DNA from: Hoeflea sp. YIM 152468
GTDB taxonomy: Bacteria > Pseudomonadota > Alphaproteobacteria > Rhizobiales > Rhizobiaceae
Assembly (NCBI RefSeq): GCF_029210485.1
Contig: NZ_JARGET010000006.1
Location: 1 to 42,819 of the forward strand
Length of the DNA: 42,819 nucleotides
Direction: 5' to 3'
Shown here: positions 8,184 through 15,404 of the stretch, one piece after another
How the letters are laid out: each line of letters begins with the position of its first letter
How positions within the stretch are numbered: position 1 is the stretch's first letter
Program-made: the position numbers and the translations under genes
Notes under the pieces: model-generated
Databases searched by the model: none
Seen by the model: only the letters and a program-made list of their open reading frames with translations
Told to the model about the DNA's origin: nothing

Positions 8184-8561
8184 ATGAACCCACCAAATCC
8201 TCCTTCACCGCCCCGTTCACCCGGGGCCGAGCTTGGCGGTCATCCCGCGGCTCCCGACGTGCCGGTTCCCGGCGCATCGGAAGATCCGCTTGATCCAGGC
8301 AATTTCCGGCATGCCAAAATCCGGCGACAAGCGGCAATTTATACCAAGAAGATTGGCGATCACTACATTCTCTATGATCCGCTGGAAAATCACTATCTGC
8401 GCTTGAATGAGAGCGCGCACGCTCTTTGGACCACCGTTGCTGACCACGAACGCATTGCGGTGTCTGAAGTCATTGGCCAGGTTGGCTGCGATCCCGACGA
8501 AGGATTGGCGGCGCTCATTGCCATGGCCGAAAGAAACTTCCTTGTCATCGTCTCACTCTAG
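8184..8561 (+). CDS. PqqD-like RiPP precursor-recognition protein (stand-alone RRE)
   Basis: This 125-residue protein has a proline-rich, disordered-looking N-terminal extension (about residues 1-45) followed by a PqqD-like winged-helix domain (about 47-123). The family signature is seen in YILYDPLENHYLRLNES followed by AHALWTTV, the beta-strand pair and first helix that in PqqD and other RiPP recognition elements grip the leader peptide of a precursor and deliver it to the modifying enzyme. ATG 8184 has AGGGAG seven bases upstream. It lies between the HExxH enzyme gene (143-nt gap) and the precursor gene (13 nt from this stop to the chosen start). Canonical PqqD works in pyrroloquinoline quinone synthesis, but no pqq gene is present here, so a separate RiPP role is favoured. 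Confidence 0.82.
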   Translation: MNPPNPPSPPRSPGAELGGHPAAPDVPVPGASEDPLDPGNFRHAKIRRQAAIYTKKIGDHYILYDPLENHYLRLNESAHALWTTVADHERIAVSEVIGQVGCDPDEGLAALIAMAERNFLVIVSL

Positions 8562-8574
8562 GAAAGGAATGAAC

Positions 8575-8805
8575 ATGGCCGATAAGAAAATCGAAACCCC
8601 TGTCGTCACCGACCTTGGCGAAATGACAGGTTTTCTCAATCCTGAACTTGCCCACCAGCAACAGCAGCAACAGCAGCAGCAGCAGGCACAATCGCGCCGG
8701 CGGGTGATGAATTTGGAAACCATGCTTCCGGAAGAAGAAATCTCCACCAAGCTGGCGTCAGAGATCAAGACATTCAACCAGTTGGTGCCTCGCGGCAAGA
8801 AGTGA
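8575..8805 (+). CDS. putative RiPP precursor peptide with a ten-glutamine tract
   Basis: A 76-residue peptide. ATG 8575 is preferred because AAGGA ends six bases before it; an in-frame ATG at 8569 abuts that site and would add only Met-Asn. Residues 6-15 read IETPVVTDLG, close to the Y-x-x-P-x-L-x-x-x-G leader motif recognised by RRE domains in lasso-peptide and related systems, with Ile and Val replacing Tyr and Leu. Then come FLNPELAH, ten consecutive Gln (28-37), AQSRRR, an acidic segment METMLPEEE-like region around residues 45-55, and a basic end VPRGKK. There is no cysteine, no double-glycine cleavage site and no signal peptide. Which part is the core, and which residue might be hydroxylated, cannot be told; the Gln tract and the nearby His and Asn are candidates. 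Followed by a terminator, so it closes the unit. Confidence 0.7.
   Translation: MADKKIETPVVTDLGEMTGFLNPELAHQQQQQQQQQQAQSRRRVMNLETMLPEEEISTKLASEIKTFNQLVPRGKK
8656..8685 (+). repeat. CAG/CAA microsatellite encoding ten glutamines
   Basis: Ten glutamine codons in a row, eight CAG and two CAA, the last five all CAG. A triplet repeat can change length by slippage without breaking the frame, so tract length may vary among strains. Homopolymeric glutamine is uncommon in alphaproteobacterial proteins of this size. Confidence 0.95.
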
Positions 8806-8832
8806 CGGGTCAGGCCGGCTTTGCGGCGGTCG

Positions 8833-8863
8833 GGCTGGCCTGCATCGAAATTGGCCAGCCTTT
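8833..8863 (+). terminator. rho-independent-type terminator after the precursor gene
   Basis: A perfect 8-bp stem, GGCTGGCC at 8833-8840 and GGCCAGCC at 8853-8860, with a 12-nt loop, is followed by TTT. The U-tract is short but the stem is strong. It lies 28 nt after the precursor stop and separates the peptide unit from rpsB. Confidence 0.65.
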
Positions 8864-9020
8864 CCGTCCTTCGCCCTTGCATAATCGCTTTTTTGTCTGT
8901 AAGCGACGCCTATTCCACACGTGGGGCATGGGGTGATCCGGGAGAAATCCGGATTGGTCCGCCGGTGGCGCTTTGCGCTCACGCCCTGCGGAGGTTCAAC
9001 CGGAAACAGGAGTACCAGGC
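8864..9020 (+). promoter_or_regulatory. rpsB: leader and probable promoter region of rpsB
   Basis: This stretch must hold the rpsB promoter, since a terminator lies just before it. TTGCAT at 8877-8882 is a possible -35 element, but no good -10 stands at the usual distance. ACAGGAG at about 9006-9012 is the ribosome-binding site. The transcribed leader has small inverted repeats (for example around GGCGCTTTGCGC). Autogenous control by S2 is known for some bacterial rpsB leaders; I cannot match this leader to a named motif. Confidence 0.3.
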
Positions 9021-9851
9021 ATGGCATTGCCGGAATTTTCCATGCGCCAGCTGCTTGAAGCAGGCGTACACTTCGGACACCAGACACACCGCTGGAACCC
9101 GAAAATGAAGCCGTACATCTTTGGTGCGCGCAGCAATCTTCACATTCTCGATCTCGGCCAGACCGTGCCGATGATGAACCAGGCTCTCAAGCTTGTGTCA
9201 GACACCGTGTCCAAGGGCGGTCGCGTGCTGTTCGTCGGCACCAAGCGTCAGGCTTCCGAGATCGTTGCCGATGCGGCGTCGCGGTCGGCTCAGTACTATG
9301 TCAACGCCCGTTGGCTCGGCGGCATGCTGACCAACTGGAAGACCATCTCGCATTCGATCCAGCGTCTGCGCAAGCTTGACCAGATCCTTTCGGCTGAAGC
9401 CTCGGGCTTCACCAAGAAGGAACGCCTCAACCTTGAGCGCGAGCGTGAAAAGCTCAACCGTGCGCTGGGCGGTATCCGTGACATGGGCGGCACGCCTGAC
9501 CTGATGTTTGTCATCGACACCAACAAGGAATCCATTGCCATCCAGGAAGCCAAGCGTCTTGGCATTCCTGTCGTTGCGATCATCGATTCCAATTGTGATC
9601 CGGACGTTGTCGATTACCCGATCCCGGGCAATGACGATGCCAGCCGCGCCATTGCGCTCTATTGCGATCTGATCAGCCGCGCCTGCATCGACGGCATCGC
9701 CCGTCAGCAGGGGTCTTCTGGCGTTGATCTTGGCGCCATGGAAGCCCCCGTCGAGCCTGCGCTTGAAGCGGCACCTGCCGAAGCCGAAGCTGCTGCCGAA
9801 GCCGCGCCTGCAGCTGAAGCTGCGCCGGCAGAAGAAGCCGCAAAGGCTTAA
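9021..9851 (+). CDS. rpsB: 30S ribosomal protein S2
   Basis: The protein (276 aa) opens with [20 protein letters not shown] and contains the S2 blocks [39 protein letters not shown] and [12 protein letters not shown], all highly conserved. The C-terminal 35 or so residues are an Ala/Glu/Pro-rich extension, common in alphaproteobacterial S2 and probably disordered. S2 sits on the back of the 30S subunit near protein S1 and the platform. ATG 9021 follows ACAGGAG; an in-frame upstream start at 8973 would lie in the leader. It heads the classic rpsB-tsf-pyrH-frr cluster. Confidence 0.98.
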   Translation: MALPEFSMRQLLEAGVHFGHQTHRWNPKMKPYIFGARSNLHILDLGQTVPMMNQALKLVSDTVSKGGRVLFVGTKRQASEIVADAASRSAQYYVNARWLGGMLTNWKTISHSIQRLRKLDQILSAEASGFTKKERLNLEREREKLNRALGGIRDMGGTPDLMFVIDTNKESIAIQEAKRLGIPVVAIIDSNCDPDVVDYPIPGNDDASRAIALYCDLISRACIDGIARQQGSSGVDLGAMEAPVEPALEAAPAEAEAAAEAAPAAEAAPAEEAAKA

Positions 9852-9873
9852 ATCCGGGTTTCGGACAAAACCG

Positions 9874-9903
9874 GCCCGGCCAAGCCATCGCGCTTTGCCG
9901 GGC
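9874..9903 (+). other. inverted repeat between rpsB and tsf
   Basis: GCCCGGC (9874-9880) and GCCGGGC (9897-9903) can pair with a 16-nt loop. No T-run follows, so it is more likely a processing or partial-attenuation hairpin between the two cotranscribed genes than a full terminator. Confidence 0.3.
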
Positions 9904-9999
9904 TGTCACATTTCAATGGCATGGTTGATGTGCCGAATGCGATTCCGGGTCTGTTGGCCGAAATGGCCGGACCGGACGCCAAAGTATGAAGAGGCTGTT

Positions 10000-10923
10000 A
10001 TGAGCATTACCGCTGCAATGGTGAAAGAGCTGCGCGACAAGACCGGCGCCGGCATGATGGACTGCAAGAAGGCGCTCGCCGAAAACAATGGCGACATGGA
10101 AGCTGCGGTCGATTGGCTGCGCGCCAAGGGCATCGCCAAGGCCGACAAGAAGTCGGGCCGTACCGCCGCCGAAGGCCTGGTTGCTGTTGCCTCGGAAGGC
10201 AAGTCGGCCATCGTCGTTGAAGTCAATTCCGAGACCGACTTCGTCGCCCGCAATGACGGCTTCCAGGATCTGGCCCGCTCGGTCGCCGCCGTTGCGCTGT
10301 CCACGGACGGGTCCGCCGACGCCGTCAGCGCCGCCACAGTACCTTCCACCGGCAAGTCGGTCACTGACACGATCAAGGATGCGATCGCCCATATCGGCGA
10401 GAACATGAGCTTCCGCCGGTCCGCCAAGCTGTCTGTCGACGACGGCGTGGTCGCCACCTATGTGCACAATGCGGTCGCCGATGGCCTCGGCAAGCTGGGC
10501 GTGCTCGTCGCTGTCAAGTCGACCGGCAAGACGGATGCCTTGAATGCAATCGGCCGTCAGGTCGCCATGCACATCGCCGCCACAAATCCGCTGGCGCTGA
10601 CGTCTGACGATGTGGATGCCGCAATCGCCGACCGCGAGCGCCATGTGTTCACCGAACAGGCGCGCGAATCGGGCAAGCCGGAAGCGATCATCGAAAAGAT
10701 GGTCGAAGGCCGCATGCGCAAGTTCTACGAGGAAGTAGCCCTTCTCTCGCAGGCTTTCGTCATCAATCCGGACCAGACTGTCGGAGAGGCCGTCGAGGCT
10801 GCTGCGGCCGATGCCGGTGCGCCGGTCGAGATTGCCGGCTTTGTCCGCTTCCAGCTTGGCGAAGGCATCGAGAAGGAAGAGAGCGACTTCGCAGCAGAAG
10901 TCGCCGCTGCCGTCAAAGGCTGA
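10000..10923 (+). CDS. tsf: elongation factor Ts
   Basis: A 307-residue EF-Ts. The N-terminal UBA-like domain carries [19 protein letters not shown], followed by the core [18 protein letters not shown] that inserts into EF-Tu, and a C-terminal dimer/core region ending [17 protein letters not shown]. It exchanges GDP for GTP on EF-Tu. Length fits alphaproteobacterial EF-Ts. ATG 10000 follows GAGG; it lies 148 nt after rpsB in the same orientation. Confidence 0.98.
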   Translation: MSITAAMVKELRDKTGAGMMDCKKALAENNGDMEAAVDWLRAKGIAKADKKSGRTAAEGLVAVASEGKSAIVVEVNSETDFVARNDGFQDLARSVAAVALSTDGSADAVSAATVPSTGKSVTDTIKDAIAHIGENMSFRRSAKLSVDDGVVATYVHNAVADGLGKLGVLVAVKSTGKTDALNAIGRQVAMHIAATNPLALTSDDVDAAIADRERHVFTEQARESGKPEAIIEKMVEGRMRKFYEEVALLSQAFVINPDQTVGEAVEAAAADAGAPVEIAGFVRFQLGEGIEKEESDFAAEVAAAVKG

Positions 10924-11030
10924 GATGCTGCGCCTTTGACGGCGCATCGCTGCAAAAACCGCAAGGGCATCGCGTGACAACGTGGTGCCCTTCGTGTATC
11001 CGGGCCTGAGATAGAAATGCGGACCATTCC

Positions 11031-11753
11031 ATGACAACCAAACCCCTCTTCAAGCGTGTTCTCCTCAAAGCATCCGGCGAAGCCCTGATGGGCAGCCAGG
11101 GATTTGGCATTGACGTTGCCGTGGTTGACCGCATTGCTGAAGATATTGCCGAGGTTCGCGGCATGGGAGTCGAGGTCGGCGTCGTGGTTGGCGGCGGCAA
11201 TATTTTCCGCGGTGTCGCGGTTGCGTCCAAGGGCGGCGATCGTGTCACCGGCGACCACATGGGCATGCTGGCAACCGTGATCAACGCGCTGGCGCTTGCC
11301 ACGTCGCTGCGCAAGCTTGGTATCGATACCGAAGTGCTCTCGGCGATTTCCATGCCTGAAATCTGCCAGAGCTTTTCCCAGCGCGCCGCCCTGCATCACC
11401 TTCAAAAGGGCCGGGTGGTGATCTTCGCCGGCGGCACCGGAAATCCCTTCTTCACCACCGATTCCGCTGCCGCGTTGCGGGCGGCGGAAATGGGCGCGGA
11501 AGCCATTCTCAAGGGCACCCAGGTCGACGGCATCTATTCTGCCGATCCGAAGAAGCATCCCGATGCCATCCGGTTCGAGACCATCACCCATGATGAAGTG
11601 CTCAACAAGGGGCTGGCGGTCATGGATGTCGCTGCCGTCGCTTTGGCGCGGGAGAATTTAATTCCGATTGTAGTCTTTTCGATCCACGAAAAGGGTGCTT
11701 TCGCAAAGATCATGGTCGGCGAAGGCCGGGCAACCATCGTTCGCGATCATTAG
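11031..11753 (+). CDS. pyrH: uridylate kinase (UMP kinase)
   Basis: The protein (240 aa) is a bacterial amino-acid-kinase-fold UMP kinase: [14 protein letters not shown] at the N-terminus binds the phosphates, [11 protein letters not shown] is the glycine-rich loop, [15 protein letters not shown] and [15 protein letters not shown] are the UMP-binding segments. It phosphorylates UMP to UDP for pyrimidine nucleotide synthesis; CTP synthase (pyrG) of the same pathway lies later in this window. A small hairpin (10929-10946) lies in the 107-nt gap after tsf. The conserved cluster order supports the call. Confidence 0.98.
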   Translation: MTTKPLFKRVLLKASGEALMGSQGFGIDVAVVDRIAEDIAEVRGMGVEVGVVVGGGNIFRGVAVASKGGDRVTGDHMGMLATVINALALATSLRKLGIDTEVLSAISMPEICQSFSQRAALHHLQKGRVVIFAGGTGNPFFTTDSAAALRAAEMGAEAILKGTQVDGIYSADPKKHPDAIRFETITHDEVLNKGLAVMDVAAVALARENLIPIVVFSIHEKGAFAKIMVGEGRATIVRDH

Positions 11754-11815
11754 GTGTGGCCGGCGCGTGCCGGTCTGGTATACGACAACAGGGTCACCTG
11801 CAGGAGGAATTGGCG

Positions 11816-12376
11816 ATGAGTGAAGGCGCTGACTTGAAAGAACTCAAACGTCGCATGGAGGGCGCCATTGCGGCCTTCAAGAGCGATATCTCATCCTTGC
11901 GCACCGGCCGTGCGTCTCCCAATGTGCTCGACCCGGTGATGGTCGAAGCTTACGGCTCCCGCGTGCCGCTCAACCAGGTCGCCAACGTCACCGTGCCGGA
12001 ATCGCGCATGCTGGGCGTGTCGGTCTGGGACAAGCAGATGGTCGGCGCCGTCGATCGCGGCATTCGCGAGGCCAATCTCGGGCTCAACCCGATCATTGAC
12101 GGCCAGAACCTGCGAATTCCGCTGCCCGATCTCAACGAGGAGCGTCGCAAGCAATTGGTCAAGGTCTCCCATACCTACGCCGAGAATGCCCGGGTCGCTA
12201 TCCGTAACGTCCGCCGCGACGGCATGGATACGCTCAAGAAGGCGGAAAAGGACGGTGACATCAGTCAGGACGACAGCCGTCGCGAGGCCGATGTGGTGCA
12301 AAAGCTGACGGACGAGACCATCGCCGAAGTCGACCACTTGCTGGCCGAGAAGGAAAAGGAAATCATGCAGGTATAG
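11816..12376 (+). CDS. frr: ribosome recycling factor
   Basis: The 186-residue protein has the RRF pattern throughout: [36 protein letters not shown] and the C-terminal helical half with [21 protein letters not shown] splits post-termination ribosomes together with EF-G. ATG 11816 follows AGGAGG at a good distance; the frame is open further up, but that extension has no ribosome-binding site. It follows pyrH by 62 nt. Confidence 0.98.
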   Translation: MSEGADLKELKRRMEGAIAAFKSDISSLRTGRASPNVLDPVMVEAYGSRVPLNQVANVTVPESRMLGVSVWDKQMVGAVDRGIREANLGLNPIIDGQNLRIPLPDLNEERRKQLVKVSHTYAENARVAIRNVRRDGMDTLKKAEKDGDISQDDSRREADVVQKLTDETIAEVDHLLAEKEKEIMQV

Positions 12377-12402
12377 GCGCGAGTCGCGTTACACCTCGGG
12401 AA

Positions 12403-13158
12403 ATGATCAATACCATGCGCTCCGAAGAACCAGTCTCAATGCCACGGCATGTCGCCATCATCATGGATGGAAATGGCCGCTGGGCCAATGCGCGCGGACT
12501 GCCGCGGACTGCTGGCCATCGGGCCGGTGTGGAGCGGGTGCGCGAGACCGTGCGTACCGCCGCCGAGGCGGGCGTCAAATACCTGACGCTGTTTGCGTTT
12601 TCCTCGGAAAACTGGAACCGCCCGAAGGAAGAGGTGTCCGACCTCATGGGTCTGCTGCGCTACTTCATCCGCAGGGATCTGGCCGAACTGCACCGCGAAA
12701 ACGTCCGCGTACGGGTCATCGGCTGCCGCGCGTCGGTACAGCCCGATATCCGGGCCCTGCTCACCGAGGCCGAGGATCGAACCCGTGACAATACCGGCCT
12801 GTCCCTTGTGATCGCGTTCAATTACGGCTCCCGCAATGAATTGGCGCGCGCGGCGAGATCGATCGCCGAGCAAGTCAAGTCCGGTGCGCTCGATCCCGCA
12901 TCTATCGATGAAACCACACTGGCGAGCTATGTCGATACCGTCGGTATCCCGGATCCGGATCTGGTGATCCGCACCAGCGGTGAACAGCGGCTGTCGAATT
13001 TTCTGCTCTGGCAGACCGCCTATTCGGAGTTTGTGTTCATGCCCTGCCTGTGGCCGGATTTCGACCGTCAAGCCTTCCATGAGGCGCTGGCGGAATACTG
13101 CCGGCGCGACCGCCGCTTCGGCGCGGTGTCCGCGCCCGAACTCGCGGTCGGCTCCTGA
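12403..13158 (+). CDS. uppS: (2Z,6E)-farnesyl-diphosphate-dependent cis-prenyltransferase (undecaprenyl diphosphate synthase)
   Basis: A 251-residue cis-prenyltransferase. [10 protein letters not shown] at residues 19-28 holds the catalytic Asp22; [27 protein letters not shown] and the C-terminal [19 protein letters not shown] are diagnostic. It makes undecaprenyl diphosphate, the lipid carrier for peptidoglycan and other glycans, at the membrane. The last base of its stop codon is the first base of the cdsA start, so translation is probably coupled. Start ATG 12403 versus 12415 is uncertain. Confidence 0.97.
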   Translation: MINTMRSEEPVSMPRHVAIIMDGNGRWANARGLPRTAGHRAGVERVRETVRTAAEAGVKYLTLFAFSSENWNRPKEEVSDLMGLLRYFIRRDLAELHRENVRVRVIGCRASVQPDIRALLTEAEDRTRDNTGLSLVIAFNYGSRNELARAARSIAEQVKSGALDPASIDETTLASYVDTVGIPDPDLVIRTSGEQRLSNFLLWQTAYSEFVFMPCLWPDFDRQAFHEALAEYCRRDRRFGAVSAPELAVGS

Positions 13159-13991
13159 TGTCGCGCGAACTGCGGTTGAGGATCGTTTCCGGGGTTGTCC
13201 TGGGAATTGTTGTCTTGGTCTTGACCTGGGCCGGCGGCGTCTGGTTCCGGGCGCTGGCGGTGAGCATCATGGTGCTGATGCATTATGAGTTTTCCTCGAT
13301 GATCAACGCGCCGGCCAAGGCGCCGCTTGCCAACGCCATCGGCTGGCTGGCGATCCTGGCCACATCAGCTTTCATTCTGACCTCTCAGCCGTCCATGGCG
13401 CTGGCCGCCATTGTCATCGGCAGCTGTGGCGCCGTGCTGGCCGGCCTGGCGCGCGGCGGGGTGTGGTCGGCCACGGCGGTGCTCTATGCCGGCATGGCCG
13501 GCCTGGCGCTGGCGGAAATTCGCGGCGAGGGCGTTTTCGGTCTGTTTGCCATGATGTTTCTTATCGCCATTGTCTGGGCAACCGACATTCTGGCCTATTT
13601 TTGCGGCCGGGCATTGGGCGGCCCCAAGCTTGCGCCGCGCATTTCGCCGGGCAAGACCTGGTCGGGCGCCATTTTTGGCACCGCTGCAGGCGTGGGGGCG
13701 GGCCTTGGCGTTGCTCTGGCTGTGCGCCATGGCGGTGGCTGGATGATTCCGGCAGTCGCTCTGGTGCTGTCGGTTGCCTCTCAAATCGGCGATCTGTTCG
13801 AGTCCTGGGTCAAGCGCCGTTTTGGCGCCAAGGATTCAAGCCAGCTGATTCCCGGCCATGGCGGCGTCATGGATCGGGTCGATGGTCTTGTCTTTGCCGC
13901 ATTTGCAGCTTTTCTGTTGGGCAGCCTGCTGCCGCTTGCCGACCATGCGGGCGTGGCTGACGAGCTTGCCGCAAGGTTGCTTGGACTATAA
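13158..13991 (+). CDS. cdsA: phosphatidate cytidylyltransferase
   Basis: A 277-residue multi-membrane-span protein with the CdsA signature near the C-terminus: ESWVKRRFGAKDSSQLIPGH followed by GGVMDRVDG. It converts phosphatidic acid and CTP to CDP-diacylglycerol, the branch point of phospholipid synthesis, in the inner membrane. It overlaps uppS by one base and precedes rseP, the usual order in alphaproteobacteria. Confidence 0.97.
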   Translation: MSRELRLRIVSGVVLGIVVLVLTWAGGVWFRALAVSIMVLMHYEFSSMINAPAKAPLANAIGWLAILATSAFILTSQPSMALAAIVIGSCGAVLAGLARGGVWSATAVLYAGMAGLALAEIRGEGVFGLFAMMFLIAIVWATDILAYFCGRALGGPKLAPRISPGKTWSGAIFGTAAGVGAGLGVALAVRHGGGWMIPAVALVLSVASQIGDLFESWVKRRFGAKDSSQLIPGHGGVMDRVDGLVFAAFAAFLLGSLLPLADHAGVADELAARLLGL

Positions 13992-14066
13992 TTCGCACAG
14001 GCGATTCTGATCGCCGCAAAGGCAATGGACACCTGCACCCATGCGTCACGATAAGGAAACGACCTC

Positions 14067-15197
14067 ATGGAATTTCTGACTTCGTCGGCGGGAAGCATCC
14101 TCAGCGCCCTGCCGCCGTTCCTGCTGGTGCTGACGATTGTGGTATTCTTTCACGAGCTGGGACATTACCTGGTCGGCCGCTGGTGCGGTATCCGGGCGGA
14201 TGCCTTCTCGGTCGGCTTCGGCCCCGAACTCATCGGCCGCACCGACAGGCACGGCACCAGGTGGAAGCTGTCGCTCATTCCACTGGGCGGATATGTCAAG
14301 TTTCGCGGTGACGAGAACGCCGCCAGCCTGCCCACCGGTGGAGAGGCTGCGCTGAGCGGGGCCGACCGCGCCGGTTCTTTTGCCGCTGCCGCCTTGTGGC
14401 GCCGCGCCGCAACCGTGGCTGCCGGTCCGATCGCCAATTTCATCCTGGCAATCGCCATTTTTGCGGTCATGTTCGGCCTCAATGGCCGTATGATTGCCGA
14501 TCCGGTGGTTGCCCAGGTGCAGCCGGCCAGCGCCGCTGAAGCCGCAGGCATTCTGCCGGGTGACCGCTTCGTTGCCATCGACGGCGTCCAGATCGAGATC
14601 TTCGACGACGTGCAGCGCTATGTCAGCGTCCGCCCCGAGACCGTCATCACCATAACCATGGAGCGTCAGGGCAAGCTGGTTGATCTGAGCGTCACACCGA
14701 CGCGAACGGAAATCTCCGACAATTTCGGCAACAGGATGGAGGTCGGCCGGATTGGCGTGGTCACCAACAATGATGCCGGCAATTTCCGGGTTCGGGAATA
14801 CGGCCCGCTCGAGGCTGTGGGCGAGGGGGCGGCGCAGAGCTGGTACATTGTCACCCGCACCATCGGCTATATCGGCAATATCGTCACCGGACGCGAAAAG
14901 GCCGACCAGCTGGGTGGCCCGATCCGCGTGGCCAAATACTCCAAGGACATGTCGACACTGGGTCTTGCCGCGCTGATCCAGCTCGCAGCCGTGCTCTCGG
15001 TGTCGATCGGACTGCTCAATCTGATGCCGGTCCCGATGCTCGATGGTGGTCATCTGGTGTTTTATGCCATTGAGGCGGTGCGCGGACGCCCGCCGGGTGA
15101 GGCGGTGCAGGAATGGGCCTACCGGTTTGGTTTGACCATCGTTCTGGCGCTGATGGTGTTTGCCACCTGGAACGATGTCTCCATGCTGATCGGTTGA
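14067..15197 (+). CDS. rseP: site-2 (RIP) zinc metalloprotease RseP
   Basis: A 376-residue inner-membrane protease. FFHELGHYLVGRW carries the zinc motif His29-Glu30-x-x-His33 inside the first membrane segment; the second metal/active-site motif LMPVPMLDGGHL lies in a later membrane segment. A PDZ domain lies between (about residues 130-220, with AAEAAGILPGDRFVAIDG). RseP cuts membrane-embedded anti-sigma factors and remnant signal peptides. Only one PDZ domain is apparent, against two in E. coli RseP. AAGGAAAC precedes ATG 14067. It sits between cdsA and bamA, the standard envelope cluster. Confidence 0.96.
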   Translation: MEFLTSSAGSILSALPPFLLVLTIVVFFHELGHYLVGRWCGIRADAFSVGFGPELIGRTDRHGTRWKLSLIPLGGYVKFRGDENAASLPTGGEAALSGADRAGSFAAAALWRRAATVAAGPIANFILAIAIFAVMFGLNGRMIADPVVAQVQPASAAEAAGILPGDRFVAIDGVQIEIFDDVQRYVSVRPETVITITMERQGKLVDLSVTPTRTEISDNFGNRMEVGRIGVVTNNDAGNFRVREYGPLEAVGEGAAQSWYIVTRTIGYIGNIVTGREKADQLGGPIRVAKYSKDMSTLGLAALIQLAAVLSVSIGLLNLMPVPMLDGGHLVFYAIEAVRGRPPGEAVQEWAYRFGLTIVLALMVFATWNDVSMLIG

Positions 15198-15302
15198 TAA
15201 GCGGTGCTTGGGCGTGCTAACGATTTGTTAATCTTGAATTTGCACAGACGTGGCCAATTCGTCACGCTTGAGAAGGAAGTAAACAGATTTTAACTCCGTC
15301 CC

Positions 15303-15330
15303 TTGCTTGTATGGTAAAAGCGGGTAAAAC
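15303..15330 (+). promoter_or_regulatory. possible promoter upstream of bamA
   Basis: TTGCTT (15303-15308) and TAAAAC (15325-15330) are spaced by 16 nt in the 207-nt AT-richer gap between rseP and bamA. The match to a housekeeping promoter is modest; the gap itself suggests that bamA has a promoter of its own besides read-through. Confidence 0.25.
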
Positions 15331-15404
15331 GGGCACAAGTCATGACTCACGACGCGTGCCTCCGTATCGGGGCATTCGAAAGTAAGAAAAAGGTAATAAG
15401 TTCA

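Noticed and set aside
7033-8805. Lasso-peptide locus
   Set aside because: The leader motif is lasso-like, but there is no transglutaminase-like B2 protease and no asparagine-synthetase-like cyclase.
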